Numbered from the stretch's first letter, positions 1 through 9,417 are shown. The stretch is 64,000 nucleotides of DNA from Thalassospira sp. HJ (GCF_000948415.1 NZ_JYII01000003.1:184494-248493); one strand, 5' to 3'. Program-made: numbers and translations. Notes: generated by a model not told the origin, from the letters alone.

Positions 1-2166
1 CTCGCCCTTAAGCGAGATCGCCTCGACCCGCAAGGCATCGTCGGGCAGGATAACATTCGCGCTGACCTGATACGGACGATTGCCAAAGGTGAACTTGCCA
101 TTGTTGCCGATCGACAGGACGGCCTGATCGGACCAGTTCATGCGACTGTTAAGGACGACATCCGAAAATGACTGTCCTGAAACGTCAACGCTTGGTACCT
201 GCAACTCGATCGTTCCCGGCGGTGCGGCAAGGTCCCCATCAAGATTGGCCGTCAGCTTCGCCGGGGCCATTTCTATGCCGAGATCCGGCGGCACAACGTT
301 TGGTGCAATATCAAGCGCGCTTTCAAGGGCGAGTTTTTCGAACGCCTCGGTAATGCGAAGGGTCAAGGGGCCGTTGATCATCGCGGTTTCAAGCGCGCTT
401 ACATCAACAGTCAGATCAAGATCAGGTGCCAGCGTGACAGTGCCGGTAATTTTGGGGTCTGTCCCGACAATGCGATCAAGATCAGCAATACCAAAGCCCG
501 CCTGTGTGGCTGAAATCTCGATCCCGGTTTCAAGGCCGTTTGCATCGGACCATGTAAGCTCGGGTAATGCCACCCGCCCCTGCCCGCGCAGATCGAGCCC
601 CGAAATCGGGGCAAAAATCGCAAGATCACGGACATCGGCGACGAGGTCAGAGGTGGTAACAACCAAATCCTCGCTGATATCCGCCTGACCGCGCAGCGTC
701 ATTTCCGGCACATTCAGCGCCAGATTGCGGATCGCGATATCGGCAAAGTCCGGTGACATCTGCACATCAAGCGACAGGCCCTGACTGCCCCCCAAGAACG
801 CGCCAAGCCCCGCATCATCCCAATCCGTACCAGACGCCGAAAGCGCAAGCACCGCATCAAGTGGATCATCAGGATCATCGGGTGCTGCCATATCAGCCTG
901 CAAGGCGACATCGGCAATACGTGAAACCGGCGTTTTCACATCGCGGCCATTGACGCGCAGCGACACACCGGGCATCGCAAGGTCACCATTGGCCTGAAGT
1001 GATAGCCCAAGTTCCGCCCACGACACAGCACCATCCAGAAGTGCTGACATCCCGGGATCAACATCGGCAGCCAAATCGGCCGTGATCAGGCTTTCATCAA
1101 GATCAAGTTCGGTTGTACCCGACAGTGAAAGCACATCTGCCATCGCAATCGACAGACGATCAAACGCAAGGGTCTGGGCCGATTGATCAAACGCCCCGCC
1201 AATGCCAAGGGTGATTTCCTTGTGCAAGGAGGCCGGGAGTTGTTCACGCACGCGCTCCTGCGGCGCAACCGCACCGTCCAGACCGAATGCCAGAACATCC
1301 GATGACAGTTGTACGGCAATATCGCTTTGAAGTGCGGCGTAGCCCGCAGCGGAAAGGTCAAGCGTGCCTTTCCAGTTATCGGCCGGCCCATCACCGCGCA
1401 GGGCAATATTGATATCGGTTGCCGTTTCCGGATCAACACCGGCCAGCGTCATGACAAGTTCATCACGACCCAACGCGCCATCAATCTCGGCCGCCAGTTG
1501 CTGCCGTGGTCCATCGAAGGAAAGGTCAAGCTTCACCTGATCGGTGCCACCATCGCGTGGCTGCAAATCAAGGAAGGCCGTCGCTGACAGGTTCGTTCCG
1601 ACCTTTGCCCGACCGCTTAGGCTGTAGAGGAAACTCTTGCCCGTCAGTTGATCGACAATGGCAATTTCGCCGAGCTCAAGCGCATCAAGTGACACGGCAA
1701 GCGGGATGGCAAAACCACCGCCCTCGCTCTCTACTTCCGGGGCAGGCTCGGAACCCGTGCCATCGGGCAAAATGACATTGGCCGTTGCCAAACTGACGCG
1801 ATCAATTTGCAAGCGCCCGGTCAGAAGTGCCGTGGGTGACCAGTCAAAGGCGATATCATTGAGATCAAGATGAAGACCGTCTGTGTCCCGATCCATGATG
1901 ACCTGATCAAGGCTCAACCCGGTCCAGAGACTACCTTCAATCCGCCCGAGGGCAAATTCGCTGTCGGTTGCCACAGACACGGTTTCATTGATCAACGGCG
2001 TTGCCATACGCAACACCGGCCCTGTGCCGGCCACGGCAATCACGCCAGCCAGGCCAATCACGGTTCCGCCAATACCATAGGCAGTATAACGCAGCCATTT
2101 TCGATTTTGACGGCGCGGCGTGGCAGGTTTGGGATCAATCGGTGGTGATGTATCAGACCCGGTCAA
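1..2166 (-). CDS. tamB: Translocation and assembly module protein TamB, N-terminal part (cut by window edge)
   Basis: The minus frame from 2166 to base 1 is open for 722 codons with no stop, so the C-terminal part lies outside the window. The proposed start is TTG at 2166-2164, overlapping the TGA of tamA (TTGA), the usual tight coupling of tamA and tamB. The protein begins with a short Pro- and Arg-rich cytoplasmic segment, then one hydrophobic signal-anchor (about residues 30-47), then a long repetitive polar region typical of the AsmA/TamB beta-taco fold. TamB spans the periplasm and works with the Omp85 protein TamA in lipid transport to, or protein insertion into, the outer membrane. No better ATG exists before the membrane anchor. 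Identification rests on the tamA partner, the anchor and the overall character; the conserved C-terminal domain cannot be seen. Confidence 0.85.
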   Translation of the reverse strand, partial: MTGSDTSPPIDPKPATPRRQNRKWLRYTAYGIGGTVIGLAGVIAVAGTGPVLRMATPLINETVSVATDSEFALGRIEGSLWTGLSLDQVIMDRDTDGLHLDLNDIAFDWSPTALLTGRLQIDRVSLATANVILPDGTGSEPAPEVESEGGGFAIPLAVSLDALELGEIAIVDQLTGKSFLYSLSGRAKVGTNLSATAFLDLQPRDGGTDQVKLDLSFDGPRQQLAAEIDGALGRDELVMTLAGVDPETATDINIALRGDGPADNWKGTLDLSAAGYAALQSDIAVQLSSDVLAFGLDGAVAPQERVREQLPASLHKEITLGIGGAFDQSAQTLAFDRLSIAMADVLSLSGTTELDLDESLITADLAADVDPGMSALLDGAVSWAELGLSLQANGDLAMPGVSLRVNGRDVKTPVSRIADVALQADMAAPDDPDDPLDAVLALSASGTDWDDAGLGAFLGGSQGLSLDVQMSPDFADIAIRNLALNVPEMTLRGQADISEDLVVTTSDLVADVRDLAIFAPISGLDLRGQGRVALPELTWSDANGLETGIEISATQAGFGIADLDRIVGTDPKITGTVTLAPDLDLTVDVSALETAMINGPLTLRITEAFEKLALESALDIAPNVVPPDLGIEMAPAKLTANLDGDLAAPPGTIELQVPSVDVSGQSFSDVVLNSRMNWSDQAVLSIGNNGKFTFGNRPYQVSANVILPDDALRVEAISLKGE

Positions 2167-4169
2167 AATGCCTGCCCCAGACTGATATAGAACTGATAGT
2201 CGTCATCAACATTGTCACGTTTATCAAGCGGCACGGCGACATCAAAGCGCAGCGGCCCGACCGCCGTGTAGTAGCGGAAACCAAGACCAACCGCCCACAG
2301 AAGATCAATGTCTTCCGGCTCGGATCGGGCGTAGACGTTACCGCCTTCGATGAACGGCACAACGCCAAAGCTTTCTGTCACACGGGCACGGAATTCAGCA
2401 CCAAGTTCAAGCACCGCACGCCCGCCCAACGGGTCATGTTCGTCATCAAGCGGCCCAACCTTCTGGTATTCATAACCCCGGATCGATCCGCCACCACCGG
2501 AATAGAACCGTTTGTTCGATGGCAGGCTGCCACGCTCCTCGCCAATGATGGTCCCGGTGCGCGCACGGGCCGCAAAAACGTAATCGCCATCGTCATCAAC
2601 CGACAGATATTGCGATCCGGCAAGCGATACGGTGGTGAAATTGGTGTCCTTGTCTGTCAGGCCTATATATGGCGAGACATTGACTTCAAACCGGTTGCCA
2701 CGGGTTGGGTCAAGCGGGTTGTCGGTATTATCATGACGCAGGATTCCGCGCAGACCAGCAAGATAGAATTCCTCGTTCGGGGAGTCTGATCCGGTCAGGT
2801 CGGAATATTCCGCGGTCACACCAAACGTTCCCGTCCAGTTTTCCCAAAGTGGCCGCTCGATACCGGCAAAGCTGTCCAGAGTTGAGCCACTATAGGCATC
2901 GGTGTCGTTATTCTTGGCATTGGCCTCGGCAACGAATGACTGACGGCGTTCAAGGAATTGCGGTTTTTTGAATTCGGCTGACAGGCCCTGCTCAAGACTT
3001 GAAACATCAATGCCCAGCCGCAGGCGTTCCCCCGCACCAAACAGGTTGCGATGTTCCCAGAATGCGTTGGCGCCGGGGCCTTCGGCGGTTGAGAAATCGA
3101 CCCCGCCACCGATGGAGCGCATCTTGCGTTCAACAACATCAATCTCGACCGGGACTTCGCCGTTTTCCTTTACCGGTCCGGCAACCTTGACAATCACGCT
3201 GTCAAACAGGTTGGTTTGTGCGAGATCGCGACGCGTGGTGCGCACCTGATCGGGGTGATATTGCTCGCCCGGTTCCCAGCTGTGATAACCCGCGATGAAG
3301 TCGGCATCGACATCCTGCGCACCGTTCACAGTGATATCGCCAAACTTGGCCAATGGTCCGGTATTTAAGGCGTAATTGATGGTGATCGTCTTTTGCGCAG
3401 TATCAGCCAGAATGGTGCGCTTGCCCGCCTCGACAAGCGGATAGCCCTGTTCGCGCAGGATATCGACGGCATATTGCTCGCCCAGAATAATCGGCTCAGC
3501 GGTGGCGCGCTGCCCGATTTCCAGATTGGTCTTTTCAAGCTCTTCGTCTGTCGCGTGGCGTTCCACCACCCGGTCGGGGCGCGTGACCACAAGATTGACC
3601 GCGGCGATCAGATAGGGCGTGCCGACATCAATGTTATAGGTCAGCACCAACGGTGTGGGCTGATCTGATTCTGGCTGATCAGTTGTCGGCTCCAGCACAT
3701 CACTACCAGACTGACCATCAACCGGATCGCCCCCCGGCTCGGAGTTGGCATCGGGCTCTGGGTTTTCGGTTGCCTTTTCCTTGATATCAAAGGTGATCTG
3801 GCCGTCATAAAAGCCGTTTGACCGAAGAACCGCCTGAAAACGTTCGACATCATCCTCTGCCCGGCGCTGCAGGCCGGCGCGCGACGCGGTCGGGCGCGAT
3901 TGCAGTCTGCGTGCGGTACTAACCGCTTCCAGGGCCGCAATCAGGTTTTCTTCCTGTGGATCAATGCCGGTGATTTCGACTTCATAGGGGATGGTCGATT
4001 GCAGATCATCTTGCACAATCTGGTTGTCAGACCCGCTTCCAAACCCGAGCACACCGTTCAAGCCTTCGTCTGAAGCGCATGCCGAAAGCATCGTTCCCGC
4101 CAACAAAAGCGGAACGATTGCAACCCGGCGCCCGGCAAACGTGACTTTTTCTAGGATGCGCTTATTCAA
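2163..4169 (-). CDS. tamA: Omp85-family outer membrane assembly factor TamA
   Basis: A 668-residue Omp85 protein: N-terminal POTRA-like region (about 60-330), then a 16-strand type beta-barrel with the diagnostic loop GGGGSIRGYEYQ near residue 570 and a terminal Phe (YISLGQAF) as recognised by the BAM machinery. It is the outer membrane half of TamAB. The start is TTG at 4169, with AAGGG nine bases upstream; the frame is closed just upstream and has no ATG. The N-terminus has a basic n-region (KR, RR), a hydrophobic core and LSAC, a lipobox-like sequence, unusual for an Omp85 barrel; an acidic, Pro-rich linker sits inside the POTRA region (residues about 130-170). BamA is less likely because of the tamB partner and absence of bamA neighbours. 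Confidence 0.88.
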   Translation of the reverse strand: MNKRILEKVTFAGRRVAIVPLLLAGTMLSACASDEGLNGVLGFGSGSDNQIVQDDLQSTIPYEVEITGIDPQEENLIAALEAVSTARRLQSRPTASRAGLQRRAEDDVERFQAVLRSNGFYDGQITFDIKEKATENPEPDANSEPGGDPVDGQSGSDVLEPTTDQPESDQPTPLVLTYNIDVGTPYLIAAVNLVVTRPDRVVERHATDEELEKTNLEIGQRATAEPIILGEQYAVDILREQGYPLVEAGKRTILADTAQKTITINYALNTGPLAKFGDITVNGAQDVDADFIAGYHSWEPGEQYHPDQVRTTRRDLAQTNLFDSVIVKVAGPVKENGEVPVEIDVVERKMRSIGGGVDFSTAEGPGANAFWEHRNLFGAGERLRLGIDVSSLEQGLSAEFKKPQFLERRQSFVAEANAKNNDTDAYSGSTLDSFAGIERPLWENWTGTFGVTAEYSDLTGSDSPNEEFYLAGLRGILRHDNTDNPLDPTRGNRFEVNVSPYIGLTDKDTNFTTVSLAGSQYLSVDDDGDYVFAARARTGTIIGEERGSLPSNKRFYSGGGGSIRGYEYQKVGPLDDEHDPLGGRAVLELGAEFRARVTESFGVVPFIEGGNVYARSEPEDIDLLWAVGLGFRYYTAVGPLRFDVAVPLDKRDNVDDDYQFYISLGQAF

Positions 4170-4460
4170 ACCATCGTGCCCTTGAACGGTTCACTACCCC
4201 AGGATGATACGTGCGAACCTGATTTTTTGATCGTCTTTTCCATATAGGTTCAAACGATCAGGATCATTAAATGTTTCACAGCAGTCTTTTGAAAACACCA
4301 TATTTTCATTCGTCGCGCTGGTCGAGTGTGACCTGTGCCATCATCCATGAAAAAATGGCATGCCTATGAACGATAAATGCGCTTGTGACATTTTATCTTT
4401 GAGCGTACCGGGAGTTGAGCGCAACATGTTTGCCACACCCCATCGCAGGAGAGCCGCACA
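4170..4460. promoter_or_regulatory. Divergent promoter region tamA / ATP-grasp gene
   Basis: The 291 bases between the divergent starts hold no gene that I can support. The stretch is A+T-rich around 4220-4400 and should carry promoters for tamA (leftward) and the GNAT-ATP-grasp gene (rightward). AGGAGA at 4448-4453 is a clear ribosome binding site for the GTG at 4461. Confidence 0.4.
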
Positions 4461-6431
4461 GTGACTTCGAGCCAGACCAATACTGTCATTATCCGTGCCG
4501 CCGTTCGCGCCGACCTTGACGGGCTTTGCGCCCTTGAGACCGGCAATTTCGAAAGTGACCTGATCTCGCGAGCGTCCTTCTCGCGCTTCCTGCGGCAGGC
4601 CAGTGCGCGCCTCCTTGTTGCGGATGCTGGCGATGCCGATCATCCCGAAATTGTCGGTTATGGCTTGCTGTTGCTGCGCGCCAATACGGTGACGGCCCGG
4701 ATTTACTCGCTAGCGATCGCAAAAGACTGGCGTGGCAAGGGCTTGGGCACGCAACTTCTGGCCGGGCTTGAAAACCTTGCGATGGATGCGGGGTGCACGC
4801 GCATGCGCCTTGAAGTGCGCATTACCAATGAAACTGCGCGCAATCTTTATGGTCGTCACGGCTATGTCCAGATCGCTGATCTTCCGGGTTATTACGAAGA
4901 TGGTGGCGACGGCATCCGCCTTGAACACGCGCTTTATGATGGCGAAAGCACTGTCACCCCGGCGGTTGCCACCGGTGCGCCACTGATCCTGGTTGACCGT
5001 CTGTCGGATCAACGCTTTGCCGTGTCGGGCGCGCGTGTGATGCGGGTGCGCGATTATCTTGCCCTTGATCACGGGGTTCGGAACCGGCGCGTCATCAACC
5101 TGTGCCAGTCCTATGAATATCTGTCGCGCGGCTATTATTGCAGCCTTCTGGCCGCAGCCCGTGCAGAACGCGTCATTCCCGAGGCCGATGTTCTTTTGGA
5201 CCTGAACTGGAAACGTCTGCAGAAAACCGCACGTTCCGAGCTCAGCCCGCAAATCATCGAGGCATTGGAAAAATCCGGCCAAACACTCGATCAGGCGCCG
5301 GATCATATCGACGTCTATTTCGGGCGCACGGCGAACAAGAAATTCCGTCAGATCGGCGAACGCGCCTTTGACCAGTTTCGTTGCCCGATCCTGCGCCTGC
5401 ATCTTAATCCGCAGGACCGCAAGATCCTGCGCGAAATCGAAGCCCCGTCGCTCAATCAGCTTGATGACAGCAACCTTGCCGAGTTCGAGGCAGCCTTGCG
5501 TGCCTATCTGCGTGGGCGCGTGCGCAAACAGGGCAACGTCACCCCGCCGACCGCCCTTGTCGCCATTCTGCATGACCCGGACGAAGTCCTGCCGCCGTCC
5601 GACAAGGAAGCATTGGCCAATTTCGTGCAGGCCGCATCCGATCTGGGGGCCAAGGCCGAGCTGATTACGGCGAAGGATTTCCATCATCTTTCGGAATTTG
5701 ATGCGCTTCTGATCCGCGAAACCACCGCCCTTGATCATCATACCTATCGCTTTGCCAAGCGTGCGGTGAAGGAAGGCATTCCGGTAATTGATGATCCGGA
5801 CTCGATGCTGCGTTGTACCAACAAGGTCTACTTGGCCGAGTTGCTGCGCACGCACCGTATCCCGGCGCCCAAAAGTGCGATTTTTGACAAGCGTCGCATT
5901 GCCGAGATCGGCCAGCAGTTCAGTTTCCCGTCGGTTCTGAAGGTGCCGGATGGTTGCTTCTCGCGCGGGGTGCGCAAGGTGAAATCACCAGAACACCTCA
6001 ATGAAGTTGCGAGCGAGATGTTCAAAAACTCCGAACTTCTCGTCATCCAGGAATATGTCGAAACCACCTTTGACTGGCGTATCGGTGTTCTCGGCGGTGA
6101 AGCCATCTTTGCCAGCCGCTACTTCATGGCGCCGGGCCACTGGCAGATCGTCAAACATGAAGATGACGGCAAAAGCTTTGAGGAAGGCGGATTTGAAACC
6201 CTGCCCGTCGAACAGGCCCCTGCCGACATCGTCGCCACCGCCCTTGCCTCGGCGCGTCTGATGGGTGATGGCCTTTATGGTGTGGACGTCAAGGAAACGC
6301 CGCACGGCCCGATGGTGATCGAGGTGAATGACAACCCGAATATCGATGCCGGGGTCGAGGACGTGGTGCTGGGTATGGATCTATATCGCCGGATCATCGC
6401 CCATCTTCTGGGAAAGATCGCGCGGCCATAA
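4461..6431 (+). CDS. GNAT acetyltransferase - RimK-like ATP-grasp ligase fusion
   Basis: A 656-residue fusion. Residues about 8-155 are a GNAT N-acetyltransferase with the acetyl-CoA loop RGKGLGTQ. Residues about 170-360 match the RLAN domain found at the N-terminus of a group of RimK-like enzymes. The remainder is an ATP-grasp carboxylate-amine ligase ending in the magnesium-binding motif EVNDNPNID. ATP-grasp ligases of this class join amino acids to a carboxylate or peptide using ATP. The neighbouring convergent gene fuses another GNAT to a C39-like peptidase, and both probably act on the same peptide or tag. The substrate is not known. The start is GTG at 4461 with AGGAGA eight bases upstream; the next gene shares its terminator. 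Confidence 0.85.
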   Translation: MTSSQTNTVIIRAAVRADLDGLCALETGNFESDLISRASFSRFLRQASARLLVADAGDADHPEIVGYGLLLLRANTVTARIYSLAIAKDWRGKGLGTQLLAGLENLAMDAGCTRMRLEVRITNETARNLYGRHGYVQIADLPGYYEDGGDGIRLEHALYDGESTVTPAVATGAPLILVDRLSDQRFAVSGARVMRVRDYLALDHGVRNRRVINLCQSYEYLSRGYYCSLLAAARAERVIPEADVLLDLNWKRLQKTARSELSPQIIEALEKSGQTLDQAPDHIDVYFGRTANKKFRQIGERAFDQFRCPILRLHLNPQDRKILREIEAPSLNQLDDSNLAEFEAALRAYLRGRVRKQGNVTPPTALVAILHDPDEVLPPSDKEALANFVQAASDLGAKAELITAKDFHHLSEFDALLIRETTALDHHTYRFAKRAVKEGIPVIDDPDSMLRCTNKVYLAELLRTHRIPAPKSAIFDKRRIAEIGQQFSFPSVLKVPDGCFSRGVRKVKSPEHLNEVASEMFKNSELLVIQEYVETTFDWRIGVLGGEAIFASRYFMAPGHWQIVKHEDDGKSFEEGGFETLPVEQAPADIVATALASARLMGDGLYGVDVKETPHGPMVIEVNDNPNIDAGVEDVVLGMDLYRRIIAHLLGKIARP

Positions 6432-6458
6432 GCGGATTGCAGTAGATCGTAGACACAT

Positions 6459-6487
6459 AAAAAGGCCGGGTTTTACCCGGCCTTTTT
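6459..6487. terminator. Bidirectional rho-independent terminator
   Basis: A perfect 13-bp stem (6459-6471 with 6475-6487) around a 3-base loop; A-run on one side and T-run on the other, so it can end both converging transcripts. The stop codon of the leftward C39-like gene (6473-6475) lies in the loop, so the stem also encodes that protein's last residues. Confidence 0.85.
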
Positions 6488-7609
6488 GTCAATGAAAACA
6501 GCAGCTTGCAGCTTGTCGCGGCCATAGCGCGCCATCAGATCAAATTCCTGGCGCAGGATCGGGACTGACAGGCAATCGCTTCCGGTAAAGGGCTCGTGGT
6601 CCTCGCCAATATCGGGGTCACTGATATAGACAAAGCGGTCATCAAAGCCCGACACCACCACCCAATGCGGGATCTTGTCACCGTAGATGCGGTACTGGCT
6701 GATCAGAACCAGTGCCATCTTGCCTTGTTTGGTGCGCTCTTCGATCTCCGCCACACCAAACGGGCCGGTCGTCACCGGAATACCAGCGTCAGCTGCCTGA
6801 CGGGCAAAGTCGTAATGCACCAGCTCGACCACTTCACGGTTTTTCGGCTTTCGAACGGTATCGACAAATAAGGGCCCATCGCGACTGCTGAGCACCTCGG
6901 CATCAAAGCCGCGTTTGTGTGCCGCAAGCGCCAACCCAAGCGGGCCACAGCCACCATGCCCGGATGTCATAAATATCGTGGTCGCTTCACGCCACAGCGC
7001 GATTTCAAGATTGCGATCAAGTTCGATATCCTGATCCAGCGCATTCATCGCCATCATCAGGGCCGCCGGACCACAGGTGAATGGCAGGGTCTGGTGATAG
7101 AAATGGATCGGCGATGGCAGGCGCATGGCGTTTGGCACCAGCACCTTTTCCATACGAAGGGCGTTGCTATGATCGGGATAGTAATCCGGATAAAGGGCGA
7201 ACTCCCGGTAGCCGTTTGCGGCAAACAAGGCGATCGCATCCGGGTTTTTCTGACTGACTTCAAGGCGCAGGATCGGGGCGCCGAAATCAAGGCTGAGTTC
7301 CTCGGCCTGCGCGATCAGGGCGCGACCAATCCCCTGCCCGCGTTGATCGGGCAACACCGCCATCGAATAAAGCCGCGCGAGCGCGACATTGCGGCGAAAG
7401 ATCACCAGCGCATAGCCAACAACCGTTCCACCCCCGATTTCGGCCACAGTCAGACGTGCGGTTTCACTGCCGATAAAGCGTTTGAAGGCGCGCCGGTTCA
7501 GGCGATCAACGTCAAAGGACCGGTTTTCAATATCGCACAGCGCATCAAGGTCATCGCTCTTGGCCTGTCGAAATCGGATGTCGGGAAGTGGGTCTGCGTT
7601 TGACGTCAT
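6473..7609 (-). CDS. GNAT acetyltransferase - peptidase C39-like fusion
   Basis: About 378 residues from the ATG at 7609. An N-terminal GNAT domain (acetyl-CoA loop QRGQGIGRA near residue 90) is followed by a papain-like C39-type peptidase domain: oxyanion Gln and nucleophile Cys in HQTLPFTCGPAA, His in IPHWVVVSGF and Asp in YISDPD. C39 peptidases usually cleave leader peptides at double-glycine sites, but here there is no ABC transporter part. The convergent partner is a GNAT-ATP-grasp ligase; together they suggest synthesis and trimming or removal of a short peptide modification. The frame is open to a TTG at 7690 and has ATGs at 7657 and 7633. 7609 is chosen because the conserved GNAT fold begins just after it; its ribosome site is weak. 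Confidence 0.82.
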   Translation of the reverse strand: MTSNADPLPDIRFRQAKSDDLDALCDIENRSFDVDRLNRRAFKRFIGSETARLTVAEIGGGTVVGYALVIFRRNVALARLYSMAVLPDQRGQGIGRALIAQAEELSLDFGAPILRLEVSQKNPDAIALFAANGYREFALYPDYYPDHSNALRMEKVLVPNAMRLPSPIHFYHQTLPFTCGPAALMMAMNALDQDIELDRNLEIALWREATTIFMTSGHGGCGPLGLALAAHKRGFDAEVLSSRDGPLFVDTVRKPKNREVVELVHYDFARQAADAGIPVTTGPFGVAEIEERTKQGKMALVLISQYRIYGDKIPHWVVVSGFDDRFVYISDPDIGEDHEPFTGSDCLSVPILRQEFDLMARYGRDKLQAAVFIDKKAG

Positions 7610-7755
7610 ACCGGTATCACTTGATAAAACCATGCCAAAGACAGCATGCGCGGACATATCGTCATGAAACGCACAAAAGGAATAGTGCAATTTATGCGAT
7701 GCTCACTGCGTTTTTTGCACAGCAACGCACCGCATAACCTGCACATTCAAACGGC

Positions 7756-8169
7756 TTAGCCGCGTGCTGCAATCCGTGGGGCGAGCGGGGCCATATCATA
7801 GCCGGCATCAGCCGCGGCCTTGATGATGTCACCTGCCGGCATTTGCCCGGCATTGGCCAGCGACCAAAGAATGGTGCAGCGCGTACCACTGCGGCAATAG
7901 GCAAAGACGGGCTTTTCAGCAGCTGCCAGATTGGCGCCAAAGGCATCCGCATCTGCATCGGAAACATTGCCACTCGCAACCGGTTGGAAAATCGCCTTCA
8001 TACCGGCGGCTTCGGCCTTGGCAGCAATTTCAGAAAAGGAAGGTTGCCCCGGATCTTCGCCGTCCGGACGATTGCAGATGATGGTTTTGAACCCGGCCGC
8101 AGCGATTTGGTCAATCGCCTCAAGCGGCATTTGCGGGGATACAGTCAGTTCATCACTCAGGCGTTTCAT
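7756..8169 (-). CDS. TIGR01244 family phosphatase / sulfurtransferase-like protein
   Basis: About 137 residues, the dual-specificity-phosphatase-like fold of the TIGR01244 (DUF442) family, with the active-site P-loop FAYCRSGTRC near residue 91. These proteins occur alone or fused to beta-lactamase-fold sulfur dioxygenases and are linked with sulfide or persulfide handling, but the exact reaction is unsettled. The start is ATG at 8169 with GGAA seven bases upstream; an open extension to 8229 has no ribosome site. The gene lies downstream of, and in the same direction as, a DUF2892 membrane protein, a partner often seen with rhodanese-type genes, which supports a sulfur role by context only. 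Confidence 0.85.
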   Translation of the reverse strand: MKRLSDELTVSPQMPLEAIDQIAAAGFKTIICNRPDGEDPGQPSFSEIAAKAEAAGMKAIFQPVASGNVSDADADAFGANLAAAEKPVFAYCRSGTRCTILWSLANAGQMPAGDIIKAAADAGYDMAPLAPRIAARG

Positions 8170-8328
8170 TTTTATATTCCGTTCGTCGTTGCTGGTCGCC
8201 GCGCCCGATTGGTCAGGCATCAACAGCACATTTAAGCAGCATACCGTACAAAGATACGGATGCCAGCATAACGTTCACACAACAACAGATCGAACGGAAT
8301 ATTCCGGTCTCAAACGCCGTTTATCGCC

Positions 8329-8553
8329 CTATTTCGAAAGCGGGCAGGTTCGCAGACCAAACAGCATGTAAAGCGGGCAGAAGCGCAAAGCCGCAGTCAC
8401 CAGCATGACAACGCCAGCAGCAATCATCACCCAACCATATACGCCGTAGGCCATGCCACCGTCTTCGGGACCTGCTGAAACAAACGGCAGAGCCAGCAAA
8501 ACGACACCGGCAATTGCACGTACGAGGCGGTCCAGAGTTCCAACATTTGCCAT
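8329..8553 (-). CDS. DUF2892 inner-membrane protein (YgaP membrane-domain-like)
   Basis: A 74-residue membrane protein with two hydrophobic segments (about residues 10-27 and 38-58) and the family's typical ending CPLYMLFGLRTCPLSK. DUF2892 forms the membrane part of YgaP-type rhodaneses or stands beside them. AAGGAGG lies close upstream of the ATG. It precedes the TIGR01244 gene on the same strand with a 159-base gap, so the two are probably co-regulated. An ATTGAT-N4-ATCAAT inverted repeat lies 66 bases upstream of the start (8619-8634). Confidence 0.85.
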   Translation of the reverse strand: MANVGTLDRLVRAIAGVVLLALPFVSAGPEDGGMAYGVYGWVMIAAGVVMLVTAALRFCPLYMLFGLRTCPLSK

Positions 8554-8874
8554 ATATTCCTCCTTGGGAAAGGCTATTGCTTGTCCTCATTACATAACAT
8601 TATGAACTATTGTTCTTCATTGATAAGAATCAATGCGCCTAACCGTTGGTGCGCAAATTATCCAAACGAATAGAAGAAGCCTTGCCTTTGCGATTTGACC
8701 GTGCAAAAAGCGATCAAAATCAAAAACATCAGGGAAATCGTTCGTGTCTTTTCACGTCTTCACCAGCTTGCGTTCAACCGCGAGATACAATGATCTGTCC
8801 AAGCAGATCACTAGGCAATTCACGCGATCAACGATCACTGCGTTTCAACCTGTTAAAGCACAGGATGGCATATC
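8554..8874. promoter_or_regulatory. Divergent intergenic region with a small palindrome
   Basis: The 321 bases contain no supportable gene. The left end is A+T-rich and has the perfect inverted repeat ATTGAT-AAGA-ATCAAT at 8619-8634, plausibly an operator for the DUF2892 transcript; AGGATGG near 8861 precedes the GTG at 8875. No regulator gene is adjacent. Confidence 0.35.
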
Positions 8875-9357
8875 GTGATCACCATCCGACCTTTTCAAGA
8901 TAGCGACGCCCCGGCCCTGATTGCGGTTTTCCATCGCGCGGTTCACGAACTGGCAACGCGCGCCTATGGCCCGGAACAGATTGCCGTCTGGTCGGAACTC
9001 TGCCCGACGCCCGAACAGCTGTGTGAAATCATGAATGATGGCCGCGTCACTTTTGTTGCGATCAACGAAAACGACGAACCGGTCGGCTTTACCGATGTTG
9101 AAGCCGATGGCCATATCCGGTTTCTGTATGCCAGCCCGGATATCGCTGGCACGGGCCAGGTTCAGACACTTTATGACGCACTTGAAGCCAAGGCCTTGGA
9201 GCTTGGCATCGGCAAGCTTTACTGCGAAGCCAGCGAATTGGCGAAGTCGTTTATGCTGAAACAGGGTTTTTCCGTTGTCGAACGGCGTGACTTTGAACTG
9301 CGCGGTGTCCCGATCCATAATTACGCCGTTGAAAAACGCTTGCGGCCCAGGACCTGA
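8875..9357 (+). CDS. GNAT family N-acetyltransferase
   Basis: A 160-residue GNAT protein resembling the YafP group: ITIRPFQDSDAPALIAVF at the N-terminus and the core FTDVEADGHIRFLYASPDIAGTG leading into the acetyl-CoA binding helix. The canonical RxxGxG loop is weak (DIAGTGQVQ), so activity on a small amine or amino acid is inferred from the family only. Translation probably starts at GTG 8875 with AGGA ten bases upstream. It stands alone and shares a terminator with the convergent pcaB. Confidence 0.8.
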   Translation: MITIRPFQDSDAPALIAVFHRAVHELATRAYGPEQIAVWSELCPTPEQLCEIMNDGRVTFVAINENDEPVGFTDVEADGHIRFLYASPDIAGTGQVQTLYDALEAKALELGIGKLYCEASELAKSFMLKQGFSVVERRDFELRGVPIHNYAVEKRLRPRT

Positions 9358-9380
9358 AGCCCGGCCCGAACATGACAACG

Positions 9381-9416
9381 CAAACAAAAGGCTGCCCATT
9401 GGCAGCCTTTTGTTTG
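9381..9416. terminator. Bidirectional terminator between GNAT gene and pcaB
   Basis: A perfect 16-bp stem (9381-9396 with 9401-9416) around CATT, with A/T-rich outer ends on both sides. It lies one base before the pcaB stop codon. Confidence 0.85.
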
Positions 9417-9417
9417 C

